A stretch of DNA of 64,000 nucleotides. Origin: Hepsetus odoe (lineage: Eukaryota; Chordata; Actinopteri; Characiformes; Hepsetidae). Shown here piece after piece: positions 1 through 12,060 of this stretch (position 1 is the stretch's first letter; each line of letters opens with the position of its first letter). The translations under genes and the position numbers were made by a program. The stretch is from NCBI GenBank assembly GCA_017165825.1, contig CM029370.1:25113047-25177046 (forward strand). Direction: 5' to 3'. The notes below the pieces were generated by a model. It did not search any database and was not told the origin of the DNA. It saw only the letters and a program-made list of their open reading frames with translations.

Positions 1-1668
1 TGTTTTACTGAAATGTGTTTATTTCTGGATGGAAAAAAGTTGTATATTGACTATTATTATTCAGGCCTGTGTTTGTTAACTGAGTGTTTGCAATAAGGTA
101 CAGACACTTTGCCAACATGAACATTTCCCCTTTCTGTTCACAACATATACCTTTAGATATAATGGTACTTATTTCATTAGCTGCATCAACTGAAAAGTAA
201 GGTAAGAATTATGTCTTTAAAGTATATACAAGTGTCTAACTCTTAAACTACAAATGTCTTACTTCTAATTTTATTAACAAGAATATTTCCAAATCATTTG
301 AGGCTGTATTCACAGCAAATGGCCACAAGTTCTTAATTAATTAATTAATCTTCTTGACATAAAGGCCCATATTAAATAAAACCCAATCATAATCAATAGT
401 AACCCAATAGGAGTTAATCCAGGTAGTGCACTTTGGAATGTTTGTGTGTTGTTCAAAATTTGTGATGTTAATTTGCTGACCAATCGCAGTTTAAACATTC
501 ATTATATTCATAACATGAAGTGAAATTAAATGAAACCAAGTTGTATTCTTGCATTCTGCTTTGTTTTTTCTTTTTCTCAGGTTTGCCACACTCATTGTGT
601 TGTCTTGACCCTCTTCTCTTTATTTTTGCATGCGTCTGCTTTTCTTATGCTACTTGGAGAACCAGTCAGCCTTGTTATTGCTGGAGTGAGCGTATGAGCT
701 ATGCTGGCCTGCTTTTTGCTGTTTTTCAGTAGTTGACCATGTCTAAAGCCACTTTTGTTGACTTGGTTCATTTTATAAAACAATAATTAATATTTCTGCT
801 GATTTCTACTAGTATCATAAACAGTTTTCCCATTGGATGTTTAGTAAAAGAGCATTTAGATATGCATCTTATCTAAATTTAAACATGCATATATGTGTAT
901 CCATCTATTCTTCCTTCCATGCATCTGTTCTCAGAACACAGGCATGTGTGAAATTAGAGGAAGGACTAAGAGCAGATTATTGAAATATTGTTTGTTTATT
1001 GTGCATTCTTTCAAAAAAAAGAGCAAAAAACTTTGCACTACGGTTATAAAATCAAATCTATTGGGAAATCCTTTTGTAAACTTATTCAGATGTTTGTCAG
1101 GAATGAATATGTAAAAACTCTGAATAAAAATGATGAGGCTTTTGGTTCTGATTTTGATAAAATGCAGTTCACTAAAACACTTCAGATTCCCATTTCATGT
1201 GTTGTAGTCCTAGACTGAGTGTGCATCAAACAGCAAACATGACCCAACACTGCTTGGACTGCAGCACATGCACATTACACTGCATACTGTAAGAGTAGCT
1301 TCTTTCAAGTAGTCAAGTAGGTTTTTATAGTCTTTTCAACCATTTACAAAGTACATAGTGAAACAAAACAACGTTCCTGCAGGACCCTGGTGCTACACAT
1401 AAGATGACATCAGACACGACATAGTGTAACATATTAACTACAAAACAAATGGTCACTAGCTGACTGTGACAGGATGAGTTTGACTGATAAGGCACAGACT
1501 TTTCTATTGACACTTTTATGACTTCCACTTTGAACTTTGTCCTCCAGCATGACTGTCATCCCTATATGAAGCCTGTAAGATGGGTAACCCCACCCACGTG
1601 CTCACCAGCCAAACTTGTCAGATCTGTGGCTTTACTCTCTTGCATTGCAGGATTTTCAATCTGCCAAC
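1..1668. other. 5' flank / untranslated region of unc93a, no coding gene seen
   Basis: AT-rich sequence with only short open frames that lack family resemblance. The first coding exon of unc93a is preceded by a good splice acceptor (tgcattgcag ending at 1650). An untranslated first exon and promoter should therefore lie somewhere in this stretch, but no convincing promoter could be placed. A dispersed repeat lies around 1305-1435. Confidence 0.5.
1305..1435. repeat. dispersed repeat, related to the copy at 41290-41450
   Basis: The stretch from 'tcaagtag' through 'acaacgttcctgcagga' to 'gacatagtg' recurs with about the same order at 41290-41450 inside a plg intron. It resembles the 3' ends of fish non-LTR elements, but the family was not identified. 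Confidence 0.55.
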
Positions 1669-4600
1669 ATGATAAGCCGAAACACAAAAAACGTTCTTGT
1701 TGTATCTTTTGGATTTTTGTCATTGTTCACAGCATACGGAGGACTGCAGAGTCTACAGGTAATAAACGTCAACTTTCGACACTTATAGATCTGCAGATGA
1801 TTGCATGAAAAATGTTGAAGTTTACTATTTACCCCAACTGAGCTGAAAAAAAAACAATATCTTGAGAAAAATTATTCATAACAAATGTGTAAACTGAACG
1901 TTAGACTCTGAGCTGAAGCTTCAGCTCTTCAGGTTTTGCTGTTTAAAGTACATTTAAAAAACTTTAATTATAGCTTTAAATGCAACCTTCAGGCATTAAA
2001 TTTTAGATTCATATTTAAGATTTGTTTATGTACGTGGCCTCAATTTATTTAATCTTAAAAAGAAAGACAATAGAAACACTACTGAATAAGTAGCATGCAA
2101 GACGAAGCAGTTAAGCTAGAGTTAATTGCCAAAGGCATAACTGTTCACACTAACAGCTATTGTTTCACACACTGATAACTTTTTCAATACTAACTGAAAC
2201 TCTATAAGCTAGACTCTTGAAGAATATAAGGATTCAAGAAGTCTTCAAGTTAAAGGTGCCATAAATGATTATTAAAGTAAAACCATAGAAGAACCTGTTG
2301 TTTCACAAAAGAACGTTGGTTGATTTGAGTGTGAAGAAACATTCAGTTCAATGTGAATTTGAAGCTTCTTCACAAAATTATTTAGTACTTTCTAGACATT
2401 TTTATTTTAGTAGCAGGTTCTTAAGAGAACCAAAATCAGTGATCATACATGCTCAGTCTCTGGGGTGACATCCACAAAACAGTGCAGTTGTTTTCAGTTG
2501 GCAGTGGTCTAGTGGTGGCCGTTAATTAGTTATCTGACCCCTAACCTCATGATTGGAAAGTCATGGTTTAGAGTCCTGGATGCTAAGGATGTTCTGAGGT
2601 ACCATTAAGCAAGGTACTGTCCCCCATCACTGCTCCCCAGACACAGTTGGCTGCCCACTGCTAAAATGCCAGGAAAGCATTTGCTGTGGTGTGGTGTGTG
2701 AGACAAATAGTCTCACTACATTCCTTTAGCTGAGTCCTCAAACCCTGTGGGGAAATTCCTGTAAGGCTTGCAGAAGTACATAAGAATTTAGGAAGCCAAG
2801 AGAATTCTGGTTGGCTAAAGCTTGGCTTAAAAATGTTTAGTTTAGCAAAACAAAGCATAAAAGCAGTTAAGATCAAAGCTTAAACCACTTTGCACAGGTC
2901 TAAACTAAGCCTAAACCAGCTCAGTTTGGACATTCTCTACAATGACAGTCTGTACTGGCCCCACTGGACGCCACAGGACCTTTGAGAGTAACTAAGCTTT
3001 GTTTGCATCTCACTGAACTAATATACCTTTTTACAGTACATTTCGTTAAGATTGTTTAAATCATATGAATAACCTGTTTGGGCACCTTTATTTTTGAGTG
3101 TACACAGCAACAAATGTGTACAACAGTTCCACACAAACTAGATTACATTTCTATTGCTGTGTTTCACTAAGAACAATAACTGTCTGTTCATTACATATAA
3201 TTTATAAAGAATTCATTTGAACTCATTTGAATAGAGCATTACTTTAATGTATGAACTGTTCCATCTGTTTGTGGAGATTCTAATCTTGATGCTAATGTTA
3301 CTTGCATAAGTGTTGAAACCCTTTCTTGTATGATGTGTCACAGAGCAGTCTAAATCATGAGGAAGGAATGGGAGTTATATCACTGAGCGTCATTTATGGA
3401 ACCATTATTCTCTCCTCCATGTTTTTGCCACCCATTATGATAAAAAATCTGGGCTGCAAGTGGACCATCTTTATCTCAATGGCCTGTTATATATCTTACT
3501 CTTTCGGTAACCTTTTCCCTGGATGGTGAGTGTTCACCTAAAACCCTAATAAAGAAACCATCTTAATAAGATAAATGCATTAGTCTCTGATATTACAACA
3601 CTCATATATTGAGAACACTGAGAATATTGAGACGAGAACATAACTGATGGTCTGTGTAGTATTAATTATATACACTTAAAGATCAATAACAGATATAACG
3701 TTGTACACTTAGCCACCTTGAGTTTACTGAGGTATGTTAGATGAGGAATGTATTATTTTTTTTATTAAAGGGCCCATGAGCTACATTTACCTTGGATGTT
3801 ATTAATCCCCTATTGAGATTCATATCTCAAACTATCTGTGTAGCTTTAAATTCCAAAAACTCTCATCATTCATTTTATAACCACTTCTGCGTCTTTATTC
3901 CTTTAACTTTTTATTACTATGGCTTGAAGGCTGTTAAGTTGTAAATGCCCGTTCTGACAGGCTGTCCAATGGCTATTTATGCTTCCTTTAAAAGCAGTAA
4001 AATCTTTGTAACTTCATTATGAATGGGCAGGGCCAGTTCTGCCAGAGGTAAATGGACAGCTTTTATGTAATTCCACTGTCTTTAATGACATCACAAAAAC
4101 AGTGAAAAGGGTTTCTCTTAGATTTTCCCAGGAATGGGCCTTTTAACCTTAAGATAAATTTCAGTAATTGCTACAAAATATTTGGTAAATAAATCAACCT
4201 TTCATGTAGGTTATGTAGTTATGAAAGTGAGGAAGATTCAAGATGTTTACATTTTTGTTGGGTTATTAGTGTTATTGTAAAGTGCCCCTGCTTGGTTGGA
4301 TTATACCCACAGGGCGAGCCTGATCACCACCTCTGCCGTTCTGGGTTTGGGAGGCTCTCCGCTTTGGTCTGCAAAATGCACCTACCTCACCATCAGTGGA
4401 AATGCTCAAGCAGAAAATGACAACAAGAAAGGCCAGGACGTCATAAACCAGTACTTTGGCATCTTCTTCCTCATTTTCCAGTCATCTGCTGTGTGGGGAA
4501 ATCTCATGTCCTCCCTCATCTTTAGGCAGGATTCTAACATAGGTAGGTCTGGACAAAATGGAACACAGTCGGTCGTTGGTCTTTCTGTGCAGCTACCTTA

Positions 4601-7227
4601 TACCTACACTTATTGGTTTCTTTAACATGTGATTTAGAAGCTCCAAGCCATCAGTAGAAATAGACCAAAATTACAACTATTGTTAGGGTGATAAATCATT
4701 CTCAGCACAGAAAAAATGACTTCATAGCAGATTTGTGTGATGATCTTATCACATTAAGAAGGAGTAAGAAAGAACTTTGTAATAATGTATTATTTTCTTT
4801 AAATACCACAGAATACTGTAAATAGTGTACTCTGGAAGAAGTGTCAAGATACATCTATGGTCCATGTTTCAGATCAGTTGACCAGGGGACCCATTAAAGT
4901 GGTTAACTGTGTAAGAATTGTTTGTGTTTTTTCTGTCTTGAAGCTGAAATACCAGAGGAAAGCCTGCAGTTCTGCGGAGCTGCCCTCTGCAATGAGAACT
5001 TCACAACTGCAGGAAACATCACTCGGCCAGAGCAGAACCTGGTCAACATACTGATGGGATGCTACATCGGTAGGCTTTTATCACACCCTTTCACTGACTA
5101 TTCATCAAACCAGAAATTATTATTTTGAAATTACATAAATTCCTTTATAATAATGCCTATAATAAAGCCTCAGACTGTTCTTAAAGTTAGGCTGAACATT
5201 TTGTAAATCCTCATGTGCAATAATCACACACACACACACAAAAACACACACACACACACACACACAAAAAAGGAGCATTGAAAAGTGTTTTGCCATCCAC
5301 GTTCTGTTCTTGGACAATGTCCACCTTCAACAGGAAGGTGCGTTACTGGCCAATTTTTTAACAGGTAATCCGCTGTGTTAGAGCAGGGAAAGCAACACAT
5401 TGTGCAGAAATGTTACCCAGAATTGGAAGCTCTTGCTTTTGTCCTTAAGTTAACGTTACTAAGCTGAGCGATACCTTTGTAGGTGTGGGGGTTCTGGCCA
5501 TGCTAGTTGTTGCAATCTTCCTGGATAACATTGATGGACAAGCAGCCAAAGAATTTCGGAAGAACAAGGGGAATGAGTCCTTCTGTGGAACCTTTCTGGC
5601 CACATTCAGGCTCCTGGGAGACAAAAGACAGTTAATGCTCATCCCTTTGACAATGTACAGTGGATTTGAACAAAGCTTCCTTGCTGGAGAATACACAAAG
5701 GTAAGCAGACCTAAAAATGTAATTATGATTATTAAATATACAATAGTAGTAGCCTTATTTTTGTATGTCATGTCAGTAAAATTAAGAAGAATATGAGGCA
5801 ACATTAACACATCACAGGGCAAAGGTATAATCTTTGCCAGCTCTCAGAGGGCAAAAGGCAAGGAAACACCCTGGACAGGTTGCCAGACCATCGCAAGGCA
5901 TTAATTTGAACTGTGATGTTAAATTTCAACAAATCATTAATGTGTATATCAGCTGGTTATTAATTAAAGCAAAAAGCATTTCAGTGATCTTCAATAAACT
6001 TTATGAAAATGTGAAGAGATTGTTACCATCTTTCCCCACAGAATTATGTGACCTGTGCGTTGGGAATCCATTTTGTGGGATTTGTGATGATCTGCTTTGG
6101 TGCTGTCAATTCTCTGAGCTCCTATGTCTTTGGAAGGCTGGCTCAATACACTGGAAGAATTGCCCTCTTTTGTCTGGGTAAGACCATGATTAAGCTTAGT
6201 GTTAGTTCAGCAGTCTTCATGTAGGTCAAAAGTGCATTTCACTGTTCACATTTCAGTATGATCTTAACACACCTGAGCCAGACTACCAGCCTTTTACACT
6301 CTCATTACATGGTGCAGGTGTGTTTGGAGCTAGAACACAATATAAATGTTGTTGTAATGTCTGGTCAAGTCTGCTTTGGACTTAAAGCTAAAACCTGCAT
6401 GTGGAATCTCTACAGAAAGGCCCATCTTTTAGAAGGACATTTAGGGGTCAATCTCTCCTCGTTCTTAGGGTCTAGTGGTTAGGGAGTTGGATTGGAAGAC
6501 TGTGGATTCAAACCCCTTACTAGTAGGTTGCCCTGAAGTACCCTTGAGCAAGGTACCATCCCTGTCACTGCTCCCTGGGCACTTTCATAGCTGTGCTCTG
6601 CTGCACGGTGTGTGTTTGTGTGTATGGGTCAAATGCAGAGGTCCAGTTCTGTTGTGGTTCACTGTGTGCTGTGCTGTGTACTCACAATGACAAGAATAGT
6701 CACTTTCACTTATTTTATATAGCTGCAGTAGTTAACCTGAGCTGCGCTCTGGCCCTGCTGTTCTGGAGGCCTCATCCGGATGAGCTCCCGGTCTTCTTTG
6801 TGTTCCCTGCCCTCTGGGGTGTAGCAGATGCTGTATGGCAGACTCAAACCAACGGTAAGTATTTGAACCATTTTTAAAGACTGAATCAATAGACAGGATT
6901 ACAACTCACTGCTTTTCATTTCCCAATGCAGCTCTCTATGGCACTCTCTTCCCAAACCATAAGGAGGCAGCATTCGCCAACTATCGCATGTGGGAGTCTC
7001 TGGGTTTTGTGATTGCATTTGCATACAGCACCTTCATCTGCCTGTCCACCAAACTCTACATTCTCATATCAGTTCTGGCAGTTACCATGGTAACTTATCT
7101 CTGGGTCGAGTACAATGAGTACAAGCATCCGACTGTAGCAGCGAAAGTCATCAGCAACATCATAGAAGAGAAGCACTTCAAAGACAAGTCAGAGTCCAAG
7201 AAAATTATTGCTCAGACAAGCATGTAG
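1669..7227 (+). CDS. unc93a: UNC93 homolog A (UNC93A-like, MFS-fold membrane protein), 8 coding exons
   Basis: Coding exons: 1669-1758, 3344-3525, 4313-4542, 4944-5069, 5483-5700, 6042-6177, 6723-6854 and 6932-7227. They join in phase to 469 codons plus TAG, close to the usual length of about 457 aa. The protein begins MISRNTKNVLVVSFGFLSLF and carries typical UNC93A blocks: TAYGGLQSLQ at the end of exon 1, LGCK in exon 2, LWSAKCTYLTISGN and NQYFGIFFLIFQSS in exon 3, FVFPALWGVADAVWQTQ in exon 7, and KEAAFANYRMWE in exon 8. About eleven to twelve hydrophobic segments are expected from the family fold. UNC93A is a poorly characterised plasma-membrane member of the UNC93 family; unlike UNC93B1, no Toll-receptor trafficking role is established. 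The acceptor of exon 7 is a choice between 6723 and 6729; 6723 was preferred because it keeps the family spacing. The ATG lies 18 nt after a splice acceptor, so an upstream untranslated exon is inferred. Confidence 0.93.
2498..2690 (+). repeat. degraded tRNA-derived SINE, family B
   Basis: Contains ggcagtggtctagtggt, a diverged B-box region, then the family-B body 'gaggtaccattaagcaaggtactgtcccccatcactgctcccc' (compare 55058-55268). It lies in intron 1 of unc93a. Confidence 0.6.
5226..5268. repeat. (CA)n microsatellite
   Basis: Nearly pure CA dinucleotides interrupted by two short A runs, in the unc93a intron between exons 4 and 5. Confidence 0.95.
6466..6715 (+). repeat. tRNA-derived SINE, family B
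   Basis: The head 'ggtctagtggttagg' is followed by a B-box-like ggattcaaacccc, the body 'gtacccttgagcaaggtaccatccctgtcactgctccctggg', and a tail ending 'acaatgacaagaatagtcactttcactt'. It ends immediately before the polypyrimidine/acceptor of unc93a exon 7, so the SINE tail abuts the splice site. Confidence 0.8.
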
Positions 7228-7910
7228 GCCTAAAAATGCTACAGGCCTCAGTCAGAGACCAAAGACTGATTTTTATAAAATTATTAAACTCTGGATGACA
7301 CTGCAAGAATGGCACCGTTTTAACTTAAATAGTTGACTTAACACTTTAGGATCATTTAAGTTTAATAATGAGCCAACAGAATAATATTGTCCTGTTCTTC
7401 ACCTAAGAATCTTCTTTGTTTAAGATTGAATTCTCACACTATGTTTGAAGAAGAACTGATTATTATTTTTCTATTCTTTAAAGCTCATTTTGTAAAAATG
7501 TTAATTCAGAGCACGTGTTTGTATTGCTATTTCTATAGCATGTTTTTAGCAGGTTTAAATGCATTTAAATTAATTAAATTCTTACTTTGTCAGCCTCATG
7601 CAAAGGTCACTGAAGTTGTTTTCGTCTGATCTACTGGAAAAAGATATTTTTGTTTATAAAGCTCGTTTGAGGTGATGGTAAACAGTATTAGCAGGCCGAT
7701 TCTTGCTGAAATTGACTCAATTTAGCAGAAGTTGCTCAAATTAGCTAAAAAAGTAATGAATTATTTGAACGAATTGCCTCTGCGAAATTCCAGTTGTGTT
7801 AGTTAGTTTGTTTTATCATCACAGAGGATATTTTCATTTGTAAATGTATTTTAAACACTAAAAAGTAAAAAGCTAAATATTTTGGTACTAGTTGCTAATC
7901 TGCTAGCACC

Positions 7911-8100
7911 GCCCCTCAGTAAACAAGATGTAGATACCGCCGCAACAAGCCCCGCCTCCTGCGCTGCGATTGGCTACCTTTTTCTGGTCTCCTTGTCTGG
8001 GATTGGAAACTGAGTTCTCGTATCTTGCGCTGGCATTGGCTAGTGACGCCCAATCAGCCGACTCATATGAATTAGTAGTTAAAAATTATATTGGACCACA
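7911..8100 (+). promoter_or_regulatory. probable ttll2 promoter (CCAAT-rich, GC-box-like)
   Basis: A locally GC-richer patch between unc93a and ttll2. It has two inverted CCAAT boxes (attggct at 7969-7975 and 8035-8041), a direct CCAAT at 8050-8054, a GC-box-like ccccgcctcc at 7950-7959 and a TGACG half-site at 8044-8048. No clear TATA box was seen. Its position directly upstream of a probable untranslated exon supports promoter use; this is an inference. Confidence 0.5.
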
Positions 8101-8307
8101 ACGGAAAGATGATCCCGGTACTATAGCAACGTAATATGTCTCCGCTGTATCCCGGCAACAAAAGATGGATGGTACAAAAGGGGAAGGAACCCGTCAGACC
8201 TGAATTCAGGTGAACATGAGCTTAACCCAGACAACACGGCGTTGTTTTTTGGAGGTAAGAGAGCCCTTGACAGTGTTCTGAAGGAGAGAAGCAATGCCCT
8301 GTACAAG
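8101..8307 (+). other. probable 5' untranslated exon of ttll2
   Basis: The stretch follows the CCAAT-rich patch and ends in a strong donor (caag|gtatgtg, intron from 8308). A frame open from 8113 to 8307 has no ATG and does not join in phase to any nearby acceptor of the ttll2 coding frame (8493, 8506, 8529, 8542 or 8562). It is therefore best read as untranslated. The acceptor ctcgcag at 8561 is the likely partner. Confidence 0.4.
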
Positions 8308-8599
8308 GTATGTGAAAATGTTCTGGATGGATAACTCTAATGTGGCCTTCTTGGTTGGTACACAGCTTGTATAGAATACATTAATCCAGTCTTATGTTTT
8401 AATAGGATTTGAGAGAAGGAACACATCTCTGAACAAGGCTATTGTTACATGTATATTTAACCTTCCTTGCTATGGTGGAGTGTCTATCTCAGTGCTTTAT
8501 TCCAGCTACTCCCTGAACTACTTTACAGAAGGATCCATTAGTTTTCCATCTTGGCTCGCAGCTGCACCCCTTCCTCTTGAAGGCAGTGGGTTTTGCTTC

Positions 8600-10357
8600 A
8601 TGGATGCAGAAGTATACAGTCCGGCACCCCTGGTGTTTCGGCTCCATGAGAACGCTCCTGAGGTGGTGCGGGAGGTGCTGCTAGAAAGAGGCTGGGAAGA
8701 GTATGACCCCCGGGAGCAGGAGGAAGGAGACTGGAACCTCTACTGGCGCACCTCAGCCTTCCACAGCCATGACTATAAGAGCATCTTACCCTGGCAGAGG
8801 CTGAACCATTACCCTAAAACAGCGGGCATCACACGCAAGGACTACCTGGCACGCCACCTGAGGAGAATGCGGGGAACATATGGCCCTGCCTTGTACGACT
8901 TCAGCCCCATGGCCTTCATCCTCCCAAACGACTACACCAGGTTCCTGGAGGAGTACACCAAGACTCGCCTGGAAAACGATGGAAAGCCAGGATACTGGAT
9001 CTGTAAACCGGTTGATCTCTCTCGAGGCAGAGGCATCTTTATCTTTAAGGACATCAAGCACTTGGCTTATGACTCACCTGTTATTGTACAGAAATACATC
9101 AGCAGCCCTCTTCTGATCTCGGGCTACAAATTTGACCTGCGGATCTACGTCTGTGTGAAAAGCTTCTGTCCTCTTACCATCTACATGCACCAGGAGGGCT
9201 TGGTGCGTTTTGCGACAGAGAAATACAGCCTAGCGTCTCTGGACAATCTATTTTCTCACCTGACCAACACCAGCATCAACAAATATGGCCCATTCTACAA
9301 CACAGATAAAGAGCGTGTAGGTCAGGGGAGTAAGTGGACCTTTAGCAAGTTCCGCAGCTTTCTTCACAGTCAAGGCATCAACGAACTTATGCTCTGGCAA
9401 AAGATCAACAACATAGTGACCCTGACCCTCCTCACGATCGGACCATCCATTCCTTCCAGCCCTAACTGTCTGGAGCTGTTTGGCTTTGACATCCTCATTG
9501 ATTCTAAACTCAAGCCATGGCTGTTAGAGGTCAACTACAGCCCTGCACTTTCCTTGGACTGCCCTGCTGATATCATGGTCAAAAAAGGAATGATAAACGA
9601 TCTCATTGACTTGATGAATTACAGGAAAGCTGACAGTCTGCGACAAAGAGGATACTTCAGACAAAGTTCAAAGCGACCCTGCTGTTCAGGCAGCCCATCT
9701 TTACTGGTCAGAAACCCTGCAGTGTATGTGATACCAAAGTCTGTGTATGAAAAGAAGAGGAAAAGGCAGCCAAGCTTACTTTCTTTGCAAGCTGAAAATC
9801 GTGAGAGTCCATCAGTGGATAGAAACATTGATGCTGTAGGTGGTGCATTTCCTCCAGCCTATCAGAATTCAAAGATTGTTATGGTTAGAAACAAAAAAAC
9901 AGCTCCTGTGCTTAAACAAGTGGAAGGCCCTTCTCGCTGGCCTGATGCAGAGTCACTTGAGGACTATTCAGGTAGTCGCAGAAAAATAACCAGACACTCG
10001 TCCTCACTTGCATGTAGGTTACCTGCCATTCATGCCCATCAGTACAAGCCCAAAGCATTCCCATGGGTTCAAAGGACTTGTGAAAGGACTACACCGTCCC
10101 TTCGTGTGGGTGATTTCATACTGACCTTTCCTTTCAATGAGGTCACTCGGAAAGCCTCGCAGGACACAATGGACATAAAGACTGTACTGCAGGAAGTACA
10201 TAAGCTCACGAGTCAGCTTACCTTCTCTTGTGTCCACAAAGAAAAGAGGAGGAAGGAGAACAATGAGAGTGGTGTAGCCATGAAAAATAAATTTGCTTCT
10301 TTACTCTGGGGTCCTAGAAACCCTCCACTTCTAAGTGATTACTACTCCTCAAACTAA
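8600..10357 (+). CDS. ttll2: tubulin tyrosine ligase-like 2 (probable tubulin polyglutamylase), single coding exon
   Basis: One uninterrupted frame; from the ATG at 8600 it gives 585 residues. The frame stays open to an ATG at 8480, but the extra 40 residues are not TTL-like and a splice acceptor (ctcgcag, ending 8561) lies between, so 8600 is preferred. Residues below count from 8600. The TTL/ATP-grasp domain fills about 10-345. It shows WICKP (Lys136), the glycine-rich GRGI loop (143-146), KFDLR (177-181), HLTN (220-223), FGFDILID (294-301) and LLEVN (Glu310, Asn312), which are the ATP/Mg-binding set of the family. The tail after about 350 is basic and low in conserved motifs. TTLL enzymes add glutamates to tubulin tails in cilia and flagella. 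A TTLL2 assignment rests on position beside unc93a and tcp10, as in mammals. A single large coding exon also fits TTLL2. Confidence 0.9.
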   Translation: MDAEVYSPAPLVFRLHENAPEVVREVLLERGWEEYDPREQEEGDWNLYWRTSAFHSHDYKSILPWQRLNHYPKTAGITRKDYLARHLRRMRGTYGPALYDFSPMAFILPNDYTRFLEEYTKTRLENDGKPGYWICKPVDLSRGRGIFIFKDIKHLAYDSPVIVQKYISSPLLISGYKFDLRIYVCVKSFCPLTIYMHQEGLVRFATEKYSLASLDNLFSHLTNTSINKYGPFYNTDKERVGQGSKWTFSKFRSFLHSQGINELMLWQKINNIVTLTLLTIGPSIPSSPNCLELFGFDILIDSKLKPWLLEVNYSPALSLDCPADIMVKKGMINDLIDLMNYRKADSLRQRGYFRQSSKRPCCSGSPSLLVRNPAVYVIPKSVYEKKRKRQPSLLSLQAENRESPSVDRNIDAVGGAFPPAYQNSKIVMVRNKKTAPVLKQVEGPSRWPDAESLEDYSGSRRKITRHSSSLACRLPAIHAHQYKPKAFPWVQRTCERTTPSLRVGDFILTFPFNEVTRKASQDTMDIKTVLQEVHKLTSQLTFSCVHKEKRRKENNESGVAMKNKFASLLWGPRNPPLLSDYYSSN

Positions 10358-10374
10358 ACATGCCTTTCTTTTCA

Positions 10375-10380
10375 AATAAA
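10375..10380 (+). terminator. polyadenylation signal of ttll2
   Basis: AATAAA 18 nt after the ttll2 stop codon implies a very short 3' UTR. Confidence 0.65.
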
Positions 10381-12060
10381 ATGCTTTTTAAAGGAAAATG
10401 ACCATGTTCTATTTTGCTTGTAAAATGAGTATAATTCTACATTGCCCTACATTACAAGTCAGGAATGGTCAAAAATGCCCTGTAATTAGCAGATTCAGCC
10501 ACAGTAGGGTGCGTTCGTTACTCCCCCTGTCACTATAATGTACACAGTCATGTACACTGCATAGAAAAGCAACGTGAGTAGAATGGGACAAACATGTAGC
10601 GTGAAGAGTAGAAGCTATTACAGTAACACAGGGAGGAACCTATTGAGAATTGTTTATAATTTTGGTAATAGGAACCACATATACAACAGGTTTTTTGCCT
10701 CTTAAAGCTACCTCACAAAAAACGAGCTTCCAAATATTATTAACTAGCCAGAGACTACCTGTTTTGTAATATTGAAAGATGCCTGGCATAAAATGCTGTT
10801 TTGAAAACACATTCATGAAAGATACATCCAGGGTGTGGCAAAGCAACAGTGTCAGCATTATTTTACAGAATTGTCACCAACACAAACAATTATACAAAGA
10901 TAAGCCAGTAAATCAGTTCTACATTTCTTTTCAACCATCCATCCATCCATTTTCTGCCGCTTGTCCCAAACGGGGTCACGGGGGGGTGCTGGTGTCCAAC
11001 CCAGCGCACACAGGGCGAGGACAGGGGACACACCCTGGACAGGTCACCAGCCCATCGCAGGGATTCTTTTCAACCAATCGTAATCATTCTGATGACTAAA
11101 TGTTTCAATTTCAGGATGAGTCATGCTGAAGTTTGGAAAAAGCTATGTAATTCTCCTCATTTCTCCTCGTAGTTAAGAAGAAAGTTTTGTCATAATGTTG
11201 GAGAATTAGATGTATCTCATTTCTTCTCAAGCCAAAGCTATTGTAAGCCAATAAACGTCACAATTCTTTTATTGTATATTGTATGACTCGCTGCTGAGGC
11301 TGGGCTGGTGATTGTGGGGAATTGCAGTCTTACACTTCACAAGAGGGAGTGCACATGCTACGTGACTGAGCTCAAATGAAGCGTGAAGCTGGGGATCAGA
11401 ATCAGAATCAACAACATGATCCTGAAACCTCCCAGAACAACATATTTTTCTAACTGAAAATATTTTTCTAAATATTAAAATATATAGAAATAAGAAAGTA
11501 ATGATGCATATGCAAAACCACAGGAAGTTGCCATAATGTGGTGATAATGCAGCGTGTCCTCCATTTCTGCTATATTTACTGCAAGAATTCTCATTATTAA
11601 AAGATGCTGGTTAGACATGCTTAGATAGATTGTGAGATGTTTTAGCCTAGTTTTTAATTTAATAGGGAATAGCATCACATAGACATGCCACACAAAGCTT
11701 GACCAGCCCTGTCCCTGCTTAGCCCTCGAAATGGCCCTGCGGTACCCTGACAGCTTCATGAATAATAGGCTATTTTGTGCAACATAAGCTTCACACCGAT
11801 GCCAACTGTAAAGAGAAACAGGCTTAGTTAATACTGACATATGTGCTGTTTTTTTTTTTCATCCCAAGTTCAAATAGAGGACAAGGTACTATAAGTTCAT
11901 GCAACCAAAGAATAAAGTCTGAGGACATGTTTTTATCTCTTAAACAAAATGAAGCATTCTTTAATCTGATGTTACACACATTTAAAGCCACATTTAATAA
12001 AATATACAGTTCCCACATATTTCTAACTTATTTCCAGGTTGAGCACTTTAGAGTATTCTT
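10381..12060. other. spacer between convergent ttll2 and tcp10
   Basis: No coding potential with family resemblance. It holds an interspersed-repeat fragment at 10931-11066. On the minus strand it presumably carries the tcp10 3' UTR; candidate signals are TTTATT at 11267-11272 and TTTAAT at 11993-11998. Confidence 0.5.
10931..11066 (+). repeat. L2-like interspersed repeat fragment
   Basis: 'ccatccatccattttctgccgcttgtcc' followed by 'gggtcacggggggg' and 'acaccctggacaggtcaccagcccatcgcagg' is a very common teleost repeat end. A part recurs at 5850-5905, and a reverse-oriented relative lies at 14948-15075. Confidence 0.7.

Noticed and set aside
1518..1808. 96-codon frame around the first unc93a exon
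   Set aside because: Overlaps the true exon in another frame; only the frame starting at 1669 joins to exon 2.
8113..8307. Open frame upstream of ttll2 ending in a good donor
   Set aside because: It has no ATG and does not join in phase with any acceptor of the ttll2 frame, so it is treated as 5' UTR.
8480..8599. In-frame upstream ATG extending ttll2 by 40 residues
   Set aside because: The added peptide is not TTL-like, and a likely splice acceptor at 8561 separates it from the conserved start.
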